64,000 bases of DNA from Flavobacterium sp. I3-2 (GCF_013389595.1 NZ_CP058306.1:496001-560000), one strand, 5' to 3'. Positions 34,368 to 44,233 are shown, counted from the first letter of the stretch. Numbers and translations are program-made. Notes: generated by a model not told the origin, from the sequence alone.

Positions 34368-35894
34368 ATGACAACAACTAAAAAGATTCAATCTGCATTA
34401 ATATCAGTTTTTGATAAAAATGGTTTAGAACCAATTGTAAAAAAATTACACGAAAACAACGTAATTATTTATTCTACTGGAGGAACAGAAACATTTATCA
34501 AAGATTTAGGTATTCCTGTAGTTCCTGTTGAGGACGTTACATCTTACCCATCTATTTTAGGTGGACGCGTTAAAACTTTACATCCAAAAATTTTTGGTGG
34601 AATTTTAAATCGTCAAGACCATGAAGGAGATGTACAACAAATGCAAGAATATGCAATTCCTCAAATCGATTTAGTTATTGTAGATTTATATCCGTTCGAA
34701 AAAACAGTTGCATCAAAAGCACCTGAAGCTGATATCATAGAAAAAATTGACATTGGAGGAATTTCTTTAATTCGTGCAGCAGCTAAAAATTTCAAAGATA
34801 CAGTTATCGTTGCTTCTGTAGATGAATACGAATTATTCTTAAACATGATTACCGAAGGTGATGGAGCTACAACTTTAGAACAAAGACGATTATTAGCAAC
34901 ACGCGCTTTCCACGTTTCATCAAATTACGACAGTGCAATTTTCAACTATTTCAATACAGACGAAACTGTTTTAAAAATTAGCGAAGCAAATGGTCAAACG
35001 TTACGATATGGAGAAAACCCACATCAAAAAGGATTTTTCTTTGGAAATTTTGACGAAATGTTTACAAAAGTTCACGGAAAAGAGTTATCTTACAATAATT
35101 TATTAGATGTTGATGCTGGTGTAAAATTAATGGAAGAGTTCAAAAACGAAGCTCCAACATTTGCAATCCTTAAACATAACAATGCTTGTGGCGTTGCTCA
35201 AAAAACAACAATGGTTGATGCTTATCTGACAGCTTTAGCTGGTGACCCAACTTCTGCTTTTGGTGGTGTTTTAATTGCTAACGGAAAAATTGATGTCGCA
35301 ACAGCCGAAGAAATTAATAAATTATTTTGTGAAATTGTAATCGCACCTTCATATGACGAAGAAGCCATTACTATTTTACAAAGCAAAAAAAATAGAATTA
35401 TTCTAATCATTAACGATGTAGAATTACCAAACAAACAAGTTCGTAGCTGTTTAAACGGAATTTTGGTTCAAGATAAAGATTATATCACAGACACTAAAGA
35501 ACATTTAAACTTTGTTACAAACTTAACACCAACAGAAGAGCAAATTGACGATTTATTATTCGCTTCAAAAATTTGCAAACACACAAAATCAAACACAATT
35601 GTTTTAGTCAAAAACAAACAATTATGTGCTTCTGGAACAGGACAAACATCACGTGTTGACGCTTTAAATCAAGCGATAGAAAAAGCAAACACTTTTAATT
35701 TTGAATTAAAAGGAGCTGTCATGGCAAGTGATGCTTTCTTCCCTTTCCCTGATTGTGTTGAAATTGCAAATAACGCAGGAATCACAGCTGTTATTCAACC
35801 TGGTGGATCAATTAAGGATGAATTAAGTATAAACTATTGTAACGAAAATAATGTTGCAATGGTTACAACAGGAATTCGTCATTTTAAACATTAA
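34368..35894 (+). CDS. purH: Bifunctional AICAR transformylase / IMP cyclohydrolase
   Basis: PurH performs the last two steps of IMP synthesis. I start at the ATG at 34368 (MTTTKKIQSALISVFDK); a GTG at 34341 would add nine residues with no conservation signal. The 508-residue protein has an N-terminal MGS-like IMP cyclohydrolase domain (about 1-190, STGGTETFIKDLG, VDLYPFEKTV) and a C-terminal transformylase domain with RYGENPHQKG and the catalytic Lys-His in LKHNNACG. It stands alone, with a 170-base T-rich region before it. Confidence 0.96.
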   Translation: MTTTKKIQSALISVFDKNGLEPIVKKLHENNVIIYSTGGTETFIKDLGIPVVPVEDVTSYPSILGGRVKTLHPKIFGGILNRQDHEGDVQQMQEYAIPQIDLVIVDLYPFEKTVASKAPEADIIEKIDIGGISLIRAAAKNFKDTVIVASVDEYELFLNMITEGDGATTLEQRRLLATRAFHVSSNYDSAIFNYFNTDETVLKISEANGQTLRYGENPHQKGFFFGNFDEMFTKVHGKELSYNNLLDVDAGVKLMEEFKNEAPTFAILKHNNACGVAQKTTMVDAYLTALAGDPTSAFGGVLIANGKIDVATAEEINKLFCEIVIAPSYDEEAITILQSKKNRIILIINDVELPNKQVRSCLNGILVQDKDYITDTKEHLNFVTNLTPTEEQIDDLLFASKICKHTKSNTIVLVKNKQLCASGTGQTSRVDALNQAIEKANTFNFELKGAVMASDAFFPFPDCVEIANNAGITAVIQPGGSIKDELSINYCNENNVAMVTTGIRHFKH

Positions 35895-35899
35895 TTTGT

Positions 35900-35907
35900 T
35901 ATTTTTG
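35900..35907 (+). promoter_or_regulatory. Putative -7 box of the mreB operon
   Basis: TATTTTTG matches TAnnTTTG and lies 42 bases before the mreB ATG, just after the purH stop. No TTG is at -33. Confidence 0.45.
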
Positions 35908-35949
35908 TAAGCTAAAAATTTTAACTAACCTAATACCCTTTTAACGAAT

Positions 35950-36978
35950 ATGGGATTTTTTGATTTCATGACCGAGGAAATTGCAATGGACCTTGGTACT
36001 GCTAATACACTTGTTATTCACAATGGAAAAGTTGTGGTAGACAGTCCGTCTATCGTAGCTCGTGATAGAGTTACTGGAAAAATAATTGCAGTAGGGAAAG
36101 AAGCAAGTTTAATGCAGGGTAAAACCCATGATAACATTAAAACCATTCGTCCGTTAAAAGACGGAGTTATTGCTGACTTTGATGCTTCTGAAAAGATGAT
36201 TAGTCTTTTCATTAAAAGTATTCCTGCACTAAAGAAAAAAATGTTCACACCAGCATTACGTATGGTCGTTTGTATTCCGTCTGGAATTACAGAGGTAGAA
36301 ATGCGTGCGGTAAAAGAATCGTGTGAACGCGTAAACGGAAAAGAAGTTTATTTGATTCACGAACCAATGGCAGCTGCAATTGGTATTGGAGTTGACATCA
36401 TGCAACCTAAAGGAAATATGATTGTTGACATAGGTGGTGGAACGTCAGAAATTGCTGTACTTGCTTTAGGCGGAATTGTATGTGATAAATCTGTAAAAAT
36501 TGCTGGTGACGTTTTCACTAACGACATCATCTATTACATGAGAACTCAGCACAACTTATTTGTCGGAGAAGGAACTGCCGAAAAAATTAAAATCCAAATT
36601 GGAGCAGCAATCGAAGATTTAGACCAAGGTCCAGAAGATATGTTAGTTCAAGGTAGAGATTTATTAACAGGTAAACCTAAACAGATAAACGTATCATATC
36701 GTGAAATTGCAAAAGCATTAGACAAATCTATTCAACGAATTGAAGATGCAGTAATGGAAACATTATCGCAAACACCGCCAGAATTAGCAGCTGATATTTA
36801 TAATACAGGAATCTATTTAGCAGGTGGAGGTTCGTTACTAAGAGGTTTAGACAAACGTATTTCTCAAAAAACAGATTTACCAGTTTACATTGCAGAAGAT
36901 CCATTAAGAGCCGTAGTTCGCGGAACAGGAATGGTGATAAAAAACATCAATAAATACAGAAGTATTCTTATAAAATAA
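35950..36978 (+). CDS. mreB: Rod shape-determining protein MreB
   Basis: MreB is the bacterial actin that organises lateral wall synthesis. The 342-residue protein shows the actin-fold ATP motifs: MDLGTANTLV (13-22, phosphate 1), MIVDIGGGTSEIAVL (about 157-171, phosphate 2) and IYLAGGGSLLRGLD near 290 (adenosine). The N-terminal MGFFDFMTEEIA is an amphipathic membrane-binding start. It leads a run of five elongation genes in the same direction. Confidence 0.97.
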   Translation: MGFFDFMTEEIAMDLGTANTLVIHNGKVVVDSPSIVARDRVTGKIIAVGKEASLMQGKTHDNIKTIRPLKDGVIADFDASEKMISLFIKSIPALKKKMFTPALRMVVCIPSGITEVEMRAVKESCERVNGKEVYLIHEPMAAAIGIGVDIMQPKGNMIVDIGGGTSEIAVLALGGIVCDKSVKIAGDVFTNDIIYYMRTQHNLFVGEGTAEKIKIQIGAAIEDLDQGPEDMLVQGRDLLTGKPKQINVSYREIAKALDKSIQRIEDAVMETLSQTPPELAADIYNTGIYLAGGGSLLRGLDKRISQKTDLPVYIAEDPLRAVVRGTGMVIKNINKYRSILIK

Positions 36979-36992
36979 TATAAAGAAAAAGC

Positions 36993-37826
36993 ATGCAGCA
37001 GATCATATCTTTTTTTACAAAAAACAGCACGAAGTTGCTGTTTTTGCTGCTTTTAGTCATTTCATTATACATGACTATTCAATCGCACGCTTTTCATAAA
37101 AGCCAATTCGTAAATTCTGCAAATATTGTTTCAGGAACAATCTATGAAGAAACCAATAATTTAAAAGAATACCTTCATTTAAAGACTGAAAATGAAATGC
37201 TTGCTAAAGAAAATGCAAAGCTTAAACAAACGCTATACAACAGCCAAATCATCATTGACTCAGCATTTAAGGTTAATCCTGAATTACGTATTGCCACAGA
37301 TTATAACGTTTTTCAAACTAAAATAATTCGAAACAATTACAATAAAAAAGAAAATTATTTGACCATTAAAGGAGGAACAAAAAATGGTTTTGCAAAAGAT
37401 ATGGGAGTTATAAACTCACGAGGAGTAGTTGGAATAGTAGAAAATGTTTCGAAACACTATGCAACCGTTCAAAGTATTTTAAATTCTAAAACTCGTATCG
37501 ATGCCAAAGTGAGTAATTCAAATCATTTTGGAACCATTGTTTGGGATGGAAAAAATGCAGGCTTTGTGCAGTTAATTGACATTCCAAAATTAGCTAAACT
37601 TCACAAAGGAGATAGTATTGTTACAGGTGGTGAATCAATTATTTTTCCTGAGAACATTCCGATTGGAGTCGTAGATAAGGTATTTGCATCAAAATCATCA
37701 AACTTTTACACAATAAGCGTTCGTTTATTTAATGATATGACAAACATTGGTTCTGTCTATCTGATTGAAAACGTGAATTTACAAGAAATAAAACAATTAG
37801 AAGAAGCAACTTTAAGCGATGAATAG
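36993..37826 (+). CDS. mreC: Rod shape-determining protein MreC
   Basis: MreC is a periplasmic scaffold anchored by one N-terminal helix (about 13-30, KLLFLLLLVISLYMTIQ), followed by a coiled coil (about 50-82, LKTENEMLAKENAKLKQTL) and a beta domain with GGTKNGFAKDMGVIN and VGIVENVSKHYATVQSI. It links MreB to PBP2 and RodA. The 277 residues are a normal length. Its last eight bases overlap the start of mreD. Confidence 0.95.
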   Translation: MQQIISFFTKNSTKLLFLLLLVISLYMTIQSHAFHKSQFVNSANIVSGTIYEETNNLKEYLHLKTENEMLAKENAKLKQTLYNSQIIIDSAFKVNPELRIATDYNVFQTKIIRNNYNKKENYLTIKGGTKNGFAKDMGVINSRGVVGIVENVSKHYATVQSILNSKTRIDAKVSNSNHFGTIVWDGKNAGFVQLIDIPKLAKLHKGDSIVTGGESIIFPENIPIGVVDKVFASKSSNFYTISVRLFNDMTNIGSVYLIENVNLQEIKQLEEATLSDE

Positions 37827-38325
37827 TACATTAATTATAAATATTTTTCGATTTGTATCTTTACTTTTATTACAAGTTGTTTTGTTTGACAACATCGATT
37901 TATTCGGTTTTGTAACGCCATATCCATATATATTATTCATTCTACTTTATCCATTAAATTCAAATCGTGCTGGATTAATTTTGGCAAGTTTTTTTCTTGG
38001 AATAATACTAGATAGTTTCAATAATTCTGGTGGTGTTCAAGCCGCAGCTTGTGTTTGTTTAGCCTATTTTAGAGAGCCCTTTTTAAAGTTTTCTTTCGGA
38101 ATAAGTTACGAATATCACATGATGAAAATTACAGACAAATTCTCTACCGAATTATTGACTTATTTGTCCATCTCTATTTTATTTCATCATTTGATATTTT
38201 ATACATTAGAAATATTCAATATTCAATTTGCTTTCGAAATACTTTTAAGAACTATTTTATCTTCAGCTTTAACTTTAATTTTTATAATCATCTTAATCTT
38301 CTTAATTAAGCCAGCAAAAAAATGA
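37819..38325 (+). CDS. mreD: Rod shape-determining protein MreD
   Basis: This 168-residue inner membrane protein has about five hydrophobic segments and few charged residues, matching MreD in size, topology and place between mreC and the PBP2 gene. Sequence conservation in this family is weak, so context carries much of the call. It overlaps mreC by eight bases and mrdA by four (ATGA). Confidence 0.9.
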   Translation: MNSTLIINIFRFVSLLLLQVVLFDNIDLFGFVTPYPYILFILLYPLNSNRAGLILASFFLGIILDSFNNSGGVQAAACVCLAYFREPFLKFSFGISYEYHMMKITDKFSTELLTYLSISILFHHLIFYTLEIFNIQFAFEILLRTILSSALTLIFIIILIFLIKPAKK

Positions 38326-40223
38326 GAAAATTATTATTCCCTATAATTATAATTTTAGCGACAATTGCCATTGTTGCGCGCTTATTTTATTTGCAAATTA
38401 TTGATGATTCATACTTAAAAAAGTCAGATAACAACGCTTTAAAAATTGTTTATGAATATCCAGAAAGAGGTTATATTTACGACAGAACAGGAAAACTTTT
38501 AGTAGCGAATCAACCAAGTTATGATATCATGGTTATTCCACGCGAAATAAAAAACCTTGATACTTTAAGTTTATGTAAAATTTTAGATATTTCAGTTGCA
38601 GAGTTCAATAATAAAATTGAAAAAGCAAAAGTTTATAGCCCTCGCCTTCCTTCTGTTTTTTTATCACAATTAACCAAAAGGGAATTCGCCGTTTTTCAAG
38701 AAAAAATTCGTCATTTCAAAGGATTTTACATACAAAAAAGAAACCTAAGAGATTATCAAGTTGATTTTGCAGGAAATGTTTTTGGATACATCCGTCAAGT
38801 TAATGATAACGACATCAAAAGAAATCCATATTATATCAGTGGTGATTTAATCGGAATTCAAGGAGTTGAACAAGCTTATGAAGAAATTTTACGAGGACAA
38901 AAAGGTGTAAAATATATTCAAAAAGATAAACACAATAGAGAAATTGGTCCTTTCAAAGAGGGTATTTACGATTCGATTTCAGAAAAAGGAAAAGACATTA
39001 CTATTACCATTGATGGAGCTTTACAAGAATATGGCGAAAAATTAATGGTAAACAAACGTGGTGGAATAGTTGCAATTGAACCTAAAACAGGTGAAATTCT
39101 TGCATTGGTTGCTTCTCCAAATTATGATCCCAAATTATTAGTCGGAAGAGATCGTTCAAAAAATTACCAACAATTAGCAGAATTACCAGGTGATCCTTTT
39201 TTTGACCGCGTATTAATCGGAGAATATTCACCCGGTTCTCCTTTTAAAATCTTAACTGGACTGATTGGTTTACAAGAAGAAGTCATTGACACCAACACTC
39301 ACTTTTCTTGTAGTCATGGGTTTTATTATTCCCGAGGAGCTTTTATGAAATGTCACGATGCTGGAAGTTGGAATTTACATCCTGCCATCGCAAAATCATG
39401 TAACACCTATTTTGCACAAACGTATAAACGTATCATAGATAAATATAGTAATCCAAAATTAGGAATGGATGCTTGGTATAATCATCTGAAGAGTTTTGGA
39501 TTAGGTCAGTTTTTGGGATATGATTTACCAATAGGTAGAAAAGGTCAGATTCCAAATTCAGAATATTACGACAAATGGTATCCAAATGGCGGTTGGAAAG
39601 GAACTACAACAATATCTAATGCCATTGGACAGGGTGAAATTACGGTAACTCCAATTCAACTTGCAAATGTAATGTGCGCAGTTGCCAATCAAGGTTATTA
39701 TTACACACCTCATATTATAAAATCAATTGAAAAAGATCATATCGATAAAAACTTTGTTCAGAAAAAAACAACGACTATTGATAAGCAACATTTTATTCCT
39801 GTTATTGAAGGTTTAGCAGAAGTTTATAGAACTGGAACAGCAAGTAGATTACAAATACCAGACATTGCAGTTTGTGGAAAAACAGGAACTGTAGAAAATT
39901 TTATAAAAATTGACGGTCAAAAGAAACAATTAAAAGATCACTCAGTATTCTTAGCATTTGCACCAAAAGATGACCCTAAAATAGTAGTTGCTGTATTTAT
40001 TGAAAATGGTGGTTGGGGAGCTTCTTATGCAGGTCCGATTACTTCCTTAATGATAGAAAAATATTTAAAAGGTACCATTACTCGAACAGATTTAGAGAAA
40101 CGAATGTTTGAAACTTCTTTACATTCAGAGTACATATTAAAGGATCAAGTGGATGCAGAAAAAAAAGCAAAAGCAAAATTACAAGCACAGTTAAAAGCAA
40201 AACAAAAAAAAATCAATGGTTAA
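38322..40223 (+). CDS. mrdA: Penicillin-binding protein 2 (elongation transpeptidase)
   Basis: PBP2 crosslinks peptidoglycan during elongation. The 633-residue protein has an N-terminal membrane anchor (5-25), a dimerisation/pedestal region (about 45-210, with EYPERGYIYDRTGKLL), and a transpeptidase domain with SPFK (Ser306 to Lys309, active Ser306), SCN (359-361) and KTG (520-522). The C-terminus ends in an unusual Lys/Ala/Gln-rich helix (EKKAKAKLQAQLKAKQ). It overlaps rodA by eight bases. Confidence 0.96.
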   Translation: MRKLLFPIIIILATIAIVARLFYLQIIDDSYLKKSDNNALKIVYEYPERGYIYDRTGKLLVANQPSYDIMVIPREIKNLDTLSLCKILDISVAEFNNKIEKAKVYSPRLPSVFLSQLTKREFAVFQEKIRHFKGFYIQKRNLRDYQVDFAGNVFGYIRQVNDNDIKRNPYYISGDLIGIQGVEQAYEEILRGQKGVKYIQKDKHNREIGPFKEGIYDSISEKGKDITITIDGALQEYGEKLMVNKRGGIVAIEPKTGEILALVASPNYDPKLLVGRDRSKNYQQLAELPGDPFFDRVLIGEYSPGSPFKILTGLIGLQEEVIDTNTHFSCSHGFYYSRGAFMKCHDAGSWNLHPAIAKSCNTYFAQTYKRIIDKYSNPKLGMDAWYNHLKSFGLGQFLGYDLPIGRKGQIPNSEYYDKWYPNGGWKGTTTISNAIGQGEITVTPIQLANVMCAVANQGYYYTPHIIKSIEKDHIDKNFVQKKTTTIDKQHFIPVIEGLAEVYRTGTASRLQIPDIAVCGKTGTVENFIKIDGQKKQLKDHSVFLAFAPKDDPKIVVAVFIENGGWGASYAGPITSLMIEKYLKGTITRTDLEKRMFETSLHSEYILKDQVDAEKKAKAKLQAQLKAKQKKING

Positions 40224-41490
40224 AACAAAGCATTTAGCAAATCAAAGTGTAATAAGCAATGTCGATTGGCTTACCATTTTTATATATGCTGTCCTAGTGT
40301 TTTTAGGTTGGTTGAATATTTATTCAGCATCGTTACCTGATGAAACCACATCGATTTTTGATCTTGGTCAGATTTACGGCAAACAAATTTTATTTATTGG
40401 ATTATCTGTTCCTTTGATTATTCTCTTACTTTCCATTGATGCAAAATTTTATGAAAAATATGCTGTTGTGTTTTATTGTATTGGAATAGTATCTCTGTTA
40501 GGATTATTTGTTTTTGGTAAAAGCATTAAAGGACAAACGAACTGGTATCAATTCGGAGGTTTTGGACTCCAACCTTCCGAGTTTGTAAAAACAGCCACAG
40601 CTTTACTCTTAGCAAAATATATTGCAGAAGCACAACCCACTTTCGAAACATTAAAAGAACAAGCCATTGGAATGGGAATTTTTATGTTTCCCGTTTTACT
40701 AATCTTGATGCAACCTGACATGGGAAGCGCCATGATTTTCATGACATTATTTTTGGTATTATATCGAGAAGGTTTTCCTAGTTGGTATCTTTGGACAGGA
40801 TTTATAGCCATTGTATTATTTTTTCTCTCACTTTTAATCGAACCTCATTTCATAATCTTAGGAATAATAGTAGTAGCTTTAATCCACTTTATTACCAACA
40901 AAAAAATCAACAGAAATCCATTCATATATTTAATCATCACACTGATAATGGTAGGATTTGTCTATAGTGTAGATTATGTTTATGATTCAGTATTAGAACC
41001 ACATCAAAAAGATCGAATCAATGTATTGATTGGTCAAGATGTAGACATGAAAAAAGAAGGTTATAATCTAAATCAATCTAAAATTGCAATTGGTTCAGGA
41101 AACTGGACAGGTAAGGGATTTCTTGAAGGAACCCAAACCAAAGGTGGATTTGTTCCAGAACAACACACCGATTATATATTTACTACAGTCGGAGAAGAAT
41201 GGGGATTTGTTGGCTGTATCGTTGTAATTGGACTTTTTGTCACGTTATTTTTTAGGATAATATATTTGGCAGAACAACAAAAAACAGCATTTCCTAGAAT
41301 TTATGGTTACTGTGTAGCAGCATTTTTGTTTATGCACTTTTTTGTAAACGTATCCATGTTAATCGGGTTGTTTCCTACAATTGGAGTTCCACTTCCATTC
41401 TTTTCTTATGGCGGATCAAGTTTAATAGCCTTTACGATTATGTTATTTATCTTTTTAAAATTAGATTCAAATAAAGTAAACGAGTGGTAA
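40216..41490 (+). CDS. rodA: Peptidoglycan glycosyltransferase RodA (SEDS family)
   Basis: RodA polymerises lipid II with PBP2 as partner. The 424-residue polytopic membrane protein has about ten helices and the SEDS signatures GLQPSEFVKTATALLLAKY, VLILMQPDMGSAMIF, EEWGFVG and the C-terminal GVPLPFFSYGGSSL. One region around 195-265 is expanded relative to E. coli RodA (370 residues). It is the fifth gene of the elongation cluster. Confidence 0.96.
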   Translation: MVKTKHLANQSVISNVDWLTIFIYAVLVFLGWLNIYSASLPDETTSIFDLGQIYGKQILFIGLSVPLIILLLSIDAKFYEKYAVVFYCIGIVSLLGLFVFGKSIKGQTNWYQFGGFGLQPSEFVKTATALLLAKYIAEAQPTFETLKEQAIGMGIFMFPVLLILMQPDMGSAMIFMTLFLVLYREGFPSWYLWTGFIAIVLFFLSLLIEPHFIILGIIVVALIHFITNKKINRNPFIYLIITLIMVGFVYSVDYVYDSVLEPHQKDRINVLIGQDVDMKKEGYNLNQSKIAIGSGNWTGKGFLEGTQTKGGFVPEQHTDYIFTTVGEEWGFVGCIVVIGLFVTLFFRIIYLAEQQKTAFPRIYGYCVAAFLFMHFFVNVSMLIGLFPTIGVPLPFFSYGGSSLIAFTIMLFIFLKLDSNKVNEW

Positions 41491-41538
41491 TTGGTACACT
41501 TTTTGAGCATTATTAACATAAATACTAAAAAATATAAT

Positions 41539-42162
41539 ATGAAAAATAAGTTTTTATTACTCCTTTTTTTATTATCATTTTCACCTTTCTATTCTAATGC
41601 TCAAAATGTAGAAACTACAGTACAGATAATAAAAACATCTAAAGAAAGAATTGCAGAATTAAATGCCGAAGCTGCTAAAATTGGTGAAGACATCGAGTTA
41701 AAAAAGCAAGATTTAAATCAAAAAATCAGTCAAGCGAGTGAATTAGCAATCTTAACCAAAGAAGCAAAAAAAACTGATGATGTTTTAAAAATTGAAGAAG
41801 CGAAGCAAAATCAAAAGAAAGTTGATGACGAAGTTAAAGTCTTAAAAAATGAATTAAAAACAGTTGAGAAATCACAAAAGGAAATATTAAAAGAGGCTAA
41901 CAAAATCTCAAAAGCTAAAAACTCCATTGAAAAATATCAAAAAAACGTAACCCAATCTAAAGTAAAATTAGCAAAAGTGGAAAACAACCTAAAAAAAGCC
42001 ACAACGCAATTTGAAAAAGATATGCTAAACAGAAAATTATCCACTGAAAACCAAATAAAAGCAAAAGCCAAAATCCTTAAACTTGAAACAGAAGTTAAAG
42101 ATTTGAAAATAAAATTACAACAAAACGAATTAGACCTTCAAAAGGCGAAACTTGATATATAA
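41539..42162 (+). CDS. Secreted coiled-coil protein after rodA
   Basis: I start at the ATG at 41539 (MKNKFLLLLFLLSFSPFYSNAQ, a signal peptide); the frame stays open back to the rodA stop. The remaining 185 residues are one long coiled coil rich in Lys, Glu, Gln and Ala with no Cys or Trp, ending QQNELDLQKAKLDI. I recognise no family. It follows rodA by 48 bases, and no strong terminator separates them, so it may be part of the elongation operon. Rejecting it as low-complexity noise would be wrong: the signal peptide and heptads are clear. Confidence 0.75.
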   Translation: MKNKFLLLLFLLSFSPFYSNAQNVETTVQIIKTSKERIAELNAEAAKIGEDIELKKQDLNQKISQASELAILTKEAKKTDDVLKIEEAKQNQKKVDDEVKVLKNELKTVEKSQKEILKEANKISKAKNSIEKYQKNVTQSKVKLAKVENNLKKATTQFEKDMLNRKLSTENQIKAKAKILKLETEVKDLKIKLQQNELDLQKAKLDI

Positions 42163-42198
42163 CACAAAACCGAGAAATTAATTTCTCGGTTTTGTGTT
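42161..42198. terminator. Perfect 19-bp palindromic bidirectional terminator
   Basis: The arms 42161-42179 and 42180-42198 are exact reverse complements with cores ccgagaaatt and aatttctcgg. The structure fills the whole gap between two convergent stop codons, overlapping the upstream one by two bases. Confidence 0.92.
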
Positions 42199-43827
42199 TT
42201 AAATATTTACCTTAATATTAATAGGCAAATAAAAATCAGAAGCAATTGGTTTACCATCTTGCGTTGCGGGATTCCAAGCAGGCATTGATTTTAAAGCTGA
42301 AATTATATTTTCTTCTAGTTCTTTGTACAATACATTAGGTTTTTCGAATTCAAAATTAGATAAATTTCCATCTTCTTCGACAACCATTTTAAGGACAATC
42401 TTAACATCAATATTCTCGTTAAATTCTGGAACTGTAAGTATTCTCATAAAATGTGAATAGAATTTTTTTATCCCTTCTTTTGGATGCGCTTTTATAAAAT
42501 CTTGCTTAACATTTTCAGTCTTGTGTAAATCAGTGTTTAACATTTCAGAATCAGACTTTTTAATTCGTAATGGAATACTCATGGTTGATTGAATAGCAAT
42601 TCCATTTTTAATTTCTGGGTTCCAATTCGGTGATTCCTCCAATAACTTTGTAATAAAATCTTTGATTAAAAAATCATTCGTATTAAGAATATTTACCTTG
42701 CCTATTTTACCATTTTCATCAATATTAAAAAATACATGAACCGTATTTTCTAATTCATCATTTGAATAATATTTTTCTATTTTATCTTGAATTTCATTTA
42801 GAAATATAGAAAACTCAACTTTGGGTTTTGCCTTTCTATTTTCGATTTTATCTTCAATTTCAATAGATTCAACATCCGTAATTATTTCATCACTTGTTTT
42901 TTTATCCATTAAATCATTCACTTTATCTGAAATCACGCTTTCAAATTTATCAATCGTGTTTGCTTTGGTTTCAATTCCAACTAAACCAAAGTAAGTCAAT
43001 ACAAAAGCCAAACTATAAAATAGTACTTTTGTAACATTTCCTTTTTTTGTGTTTTTCATCATAATAAAACGTTTTTTTAGATTTTTATAATTAAATGAAC
43101 TGCTTAATTCTAATTGTTTATTTTGTGCACTATAATAGTTTAAAATAATATTTTGGTAATCTTTAATATTTTCTGTTTGATTTAAACAAAAGGCATCGGC
43201 CAAAAATTCGTGATTTTCTTGAATGGCTTTTTTATAGAAATACAACATCGGCTGAAACCACAATCCAATTTTCAAAAATTCGATGAATAAAATATCCAAG
43301 GAATGTCTTTGAACAACATGACCTTTTTCATGAATCAAAATTTCTTTTTCTATTAATTTTTTATTCCAAGATTCTAAGTTTAGATAAATGCAACTTAAAA
43401 ACGAAAAGGGCGATTTAACTTTGGTATTTAAAATCAGTAATCCGAATTCATTTTCAATTTTTTTTCCTGAGTTTTTTAAACTGATAATTGCATAAATTCG
43501 AAACACAATCCGAATCAGTAATAAAAGTGCGATTACCGAAAATAGTATTTCGATATTTGAAAACAAGCGCTGTTTTTCAACAATCGGAAAATAATCGAAA
43601 TTTGAAATATCTTCTAATTGCTTAAAAACAATCGTTTTTGTTTCAATAATTTGATTTGATTTGACAATAAAATTAAAATTGAGAAAAGGTAAAATCAAAC
43701 CTAAAACAAACGTAACCAATAAATAAAATCGGTTGAATTTTAATGATTTTTTATCCTGAAGACTGTATCTGTAAATCAAGAAAAAAACAATCAACAAAAA
43801 AGTTGACTTAATGAAATATAAAATCAT
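42199..43827 (-). CDS. M56 (BlaR1/MecR1-like) membrane metalloprotease with TonB-like C-terminal domains
   Basis: The 542-residue protein has four N-terminal helices around the gluzincin motif HEKGH (His166 to His170), with the third ligand probably Glu207 in NHEFLAD. A further helix near 262-282 is followed by a periplasmic part with two TonB-C-like repeats (about 340-420 and 455-540), each ending in a Pro-x-Trp-x-Pro block (SPNWNPEIKNG, MPAWNPATQDG). The fold matches M56 proteases that sense periplasmic signals and cleave a BlaI-type repressor. That repressor gene lies two bases upstream. The signal is unknown; there is no beta-lactamase nearby. Confidence 0.9.
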   Translation of the reverse strand: MILYFIKSTFLLIVFFLIYRYSLQDKKSLKFNRFYLLVTFVLGLILPFLNFNFIVKSNQIIETKTIVFKQLEDISNFDYFPIVEKQRLFSNIEILFSVIALLLLIRIVFRIYAIISLKNSGKKIENEFGLLILNTKVKSPFSFLSCIYLNLESWNKKLIEKEILIHEKGHVVQRHSLDILFIEFLKIGLWFQPMLYFYKKAIQENHEFLADAFCLNQTENIKDYQNIILNYYSAQNKQLELSSSFNYKNLKKRFIMMKNTKKGNVTKVLFYSLAFVLTYFGLVGIETKANTIDKFESVISDKVNDLMDKKTSDEIITDVESIEIEDKIENRKAKPKVEFSIFLNEIQDKIEKYYSNDELENTVHVFFNIDENGKIGKVNILNTNDFLIKDFITKLLEESPNWNPEIKNGIAIQSTMSIPLRIKKSDSEMLNTDLHKTENVKQDFIKAHPKEGIKKFYSHFMRILTVPEFNENIDVKIVLKMVVEEDGNLSNFEFEKPNVLYKELEENIISALKSMPAWNPATQDGKPIASDFYLPINIKVNI

Positions 43828-43829
43828 AG

Positions 43830-44195
43830 CTACTTGTTTTTAAGTTCATCGTCAATTAAGTCGCGTAGATTTTGTAATTCTTCTTTGGTCAAGGAAGCTT
43901 CTTTGGCAAAAAAGGAAGCGAAATTGGAAGTTGAATTATCAAAAAACTGATGTATCATATTTTTCATTTGTTTTGAAAAATAGTTTTCCTTCTTTACAAT
44001 CGCATAATATAAACGTGTACTTCCGATTTCGTCGTAAGCCACAAATTTTTTATCGATAAGTTTTTTAATCGTTGTAGCAACAGTTGTTTTAGCTGGTTTA
44101 GGTTCATCGTAACTTTCGATTAAATCTTTTAATAACGATTTATCTTTATTCCAAACATATTGCATCAATTGTTCTTCGGCTGGTGTTAATTTCAT
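43830..44195 (-). CDS. BlaI/MecI-type transcriptional repressor
   Basis: This 121-residue winged-helix protein has the family layout: LTPAEEQLMQYVWNKD, a recognition helix in KTTVATTIKKLIDKKFV, and a C-terminal dimerisation and cleavage region with SNFASFFAKEASL. It is expected to repress its own operon with the M56 protease and be released by proteolysis. The promoter upstream carries a TAGAAC/GTTCTA dyad over the likely transcript start, which is a good operator candidate. The protease starts two bases after its stop. Confidence 0.94.
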   Translation of the reverse strand: MKLTPAEEQLMQYVWNKDKSLLKDLIESYDEPKPAKTTVATTIKKLIDKKFVAYDEIGSTRLYYAIVKKENYFSKQMKNMIHQFFDNSTSNFASFFAKEASLTKEELQNLRDLIDDELKNK

Positions 44196-44207
44196 ATTCG
44201 GTTTTTT

Positions 44208-44233
44208 TAGAACTTGTTCTACAAATATAGAAC
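44208..44233 (-). promoter_or_regulatory. Putative BlaI-type operator
   Basis: tagaac-tt-gttcta (44208-44221) is a dyad with perfect six-base arms. A further half-site tagaac lies at 44228-44233, partly in the -7 box. The dyad covers the predicted transcription start, a common place for a repressor operator. That the repressor at 43830-44195 binds it is inference. Confidence 0.55.
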
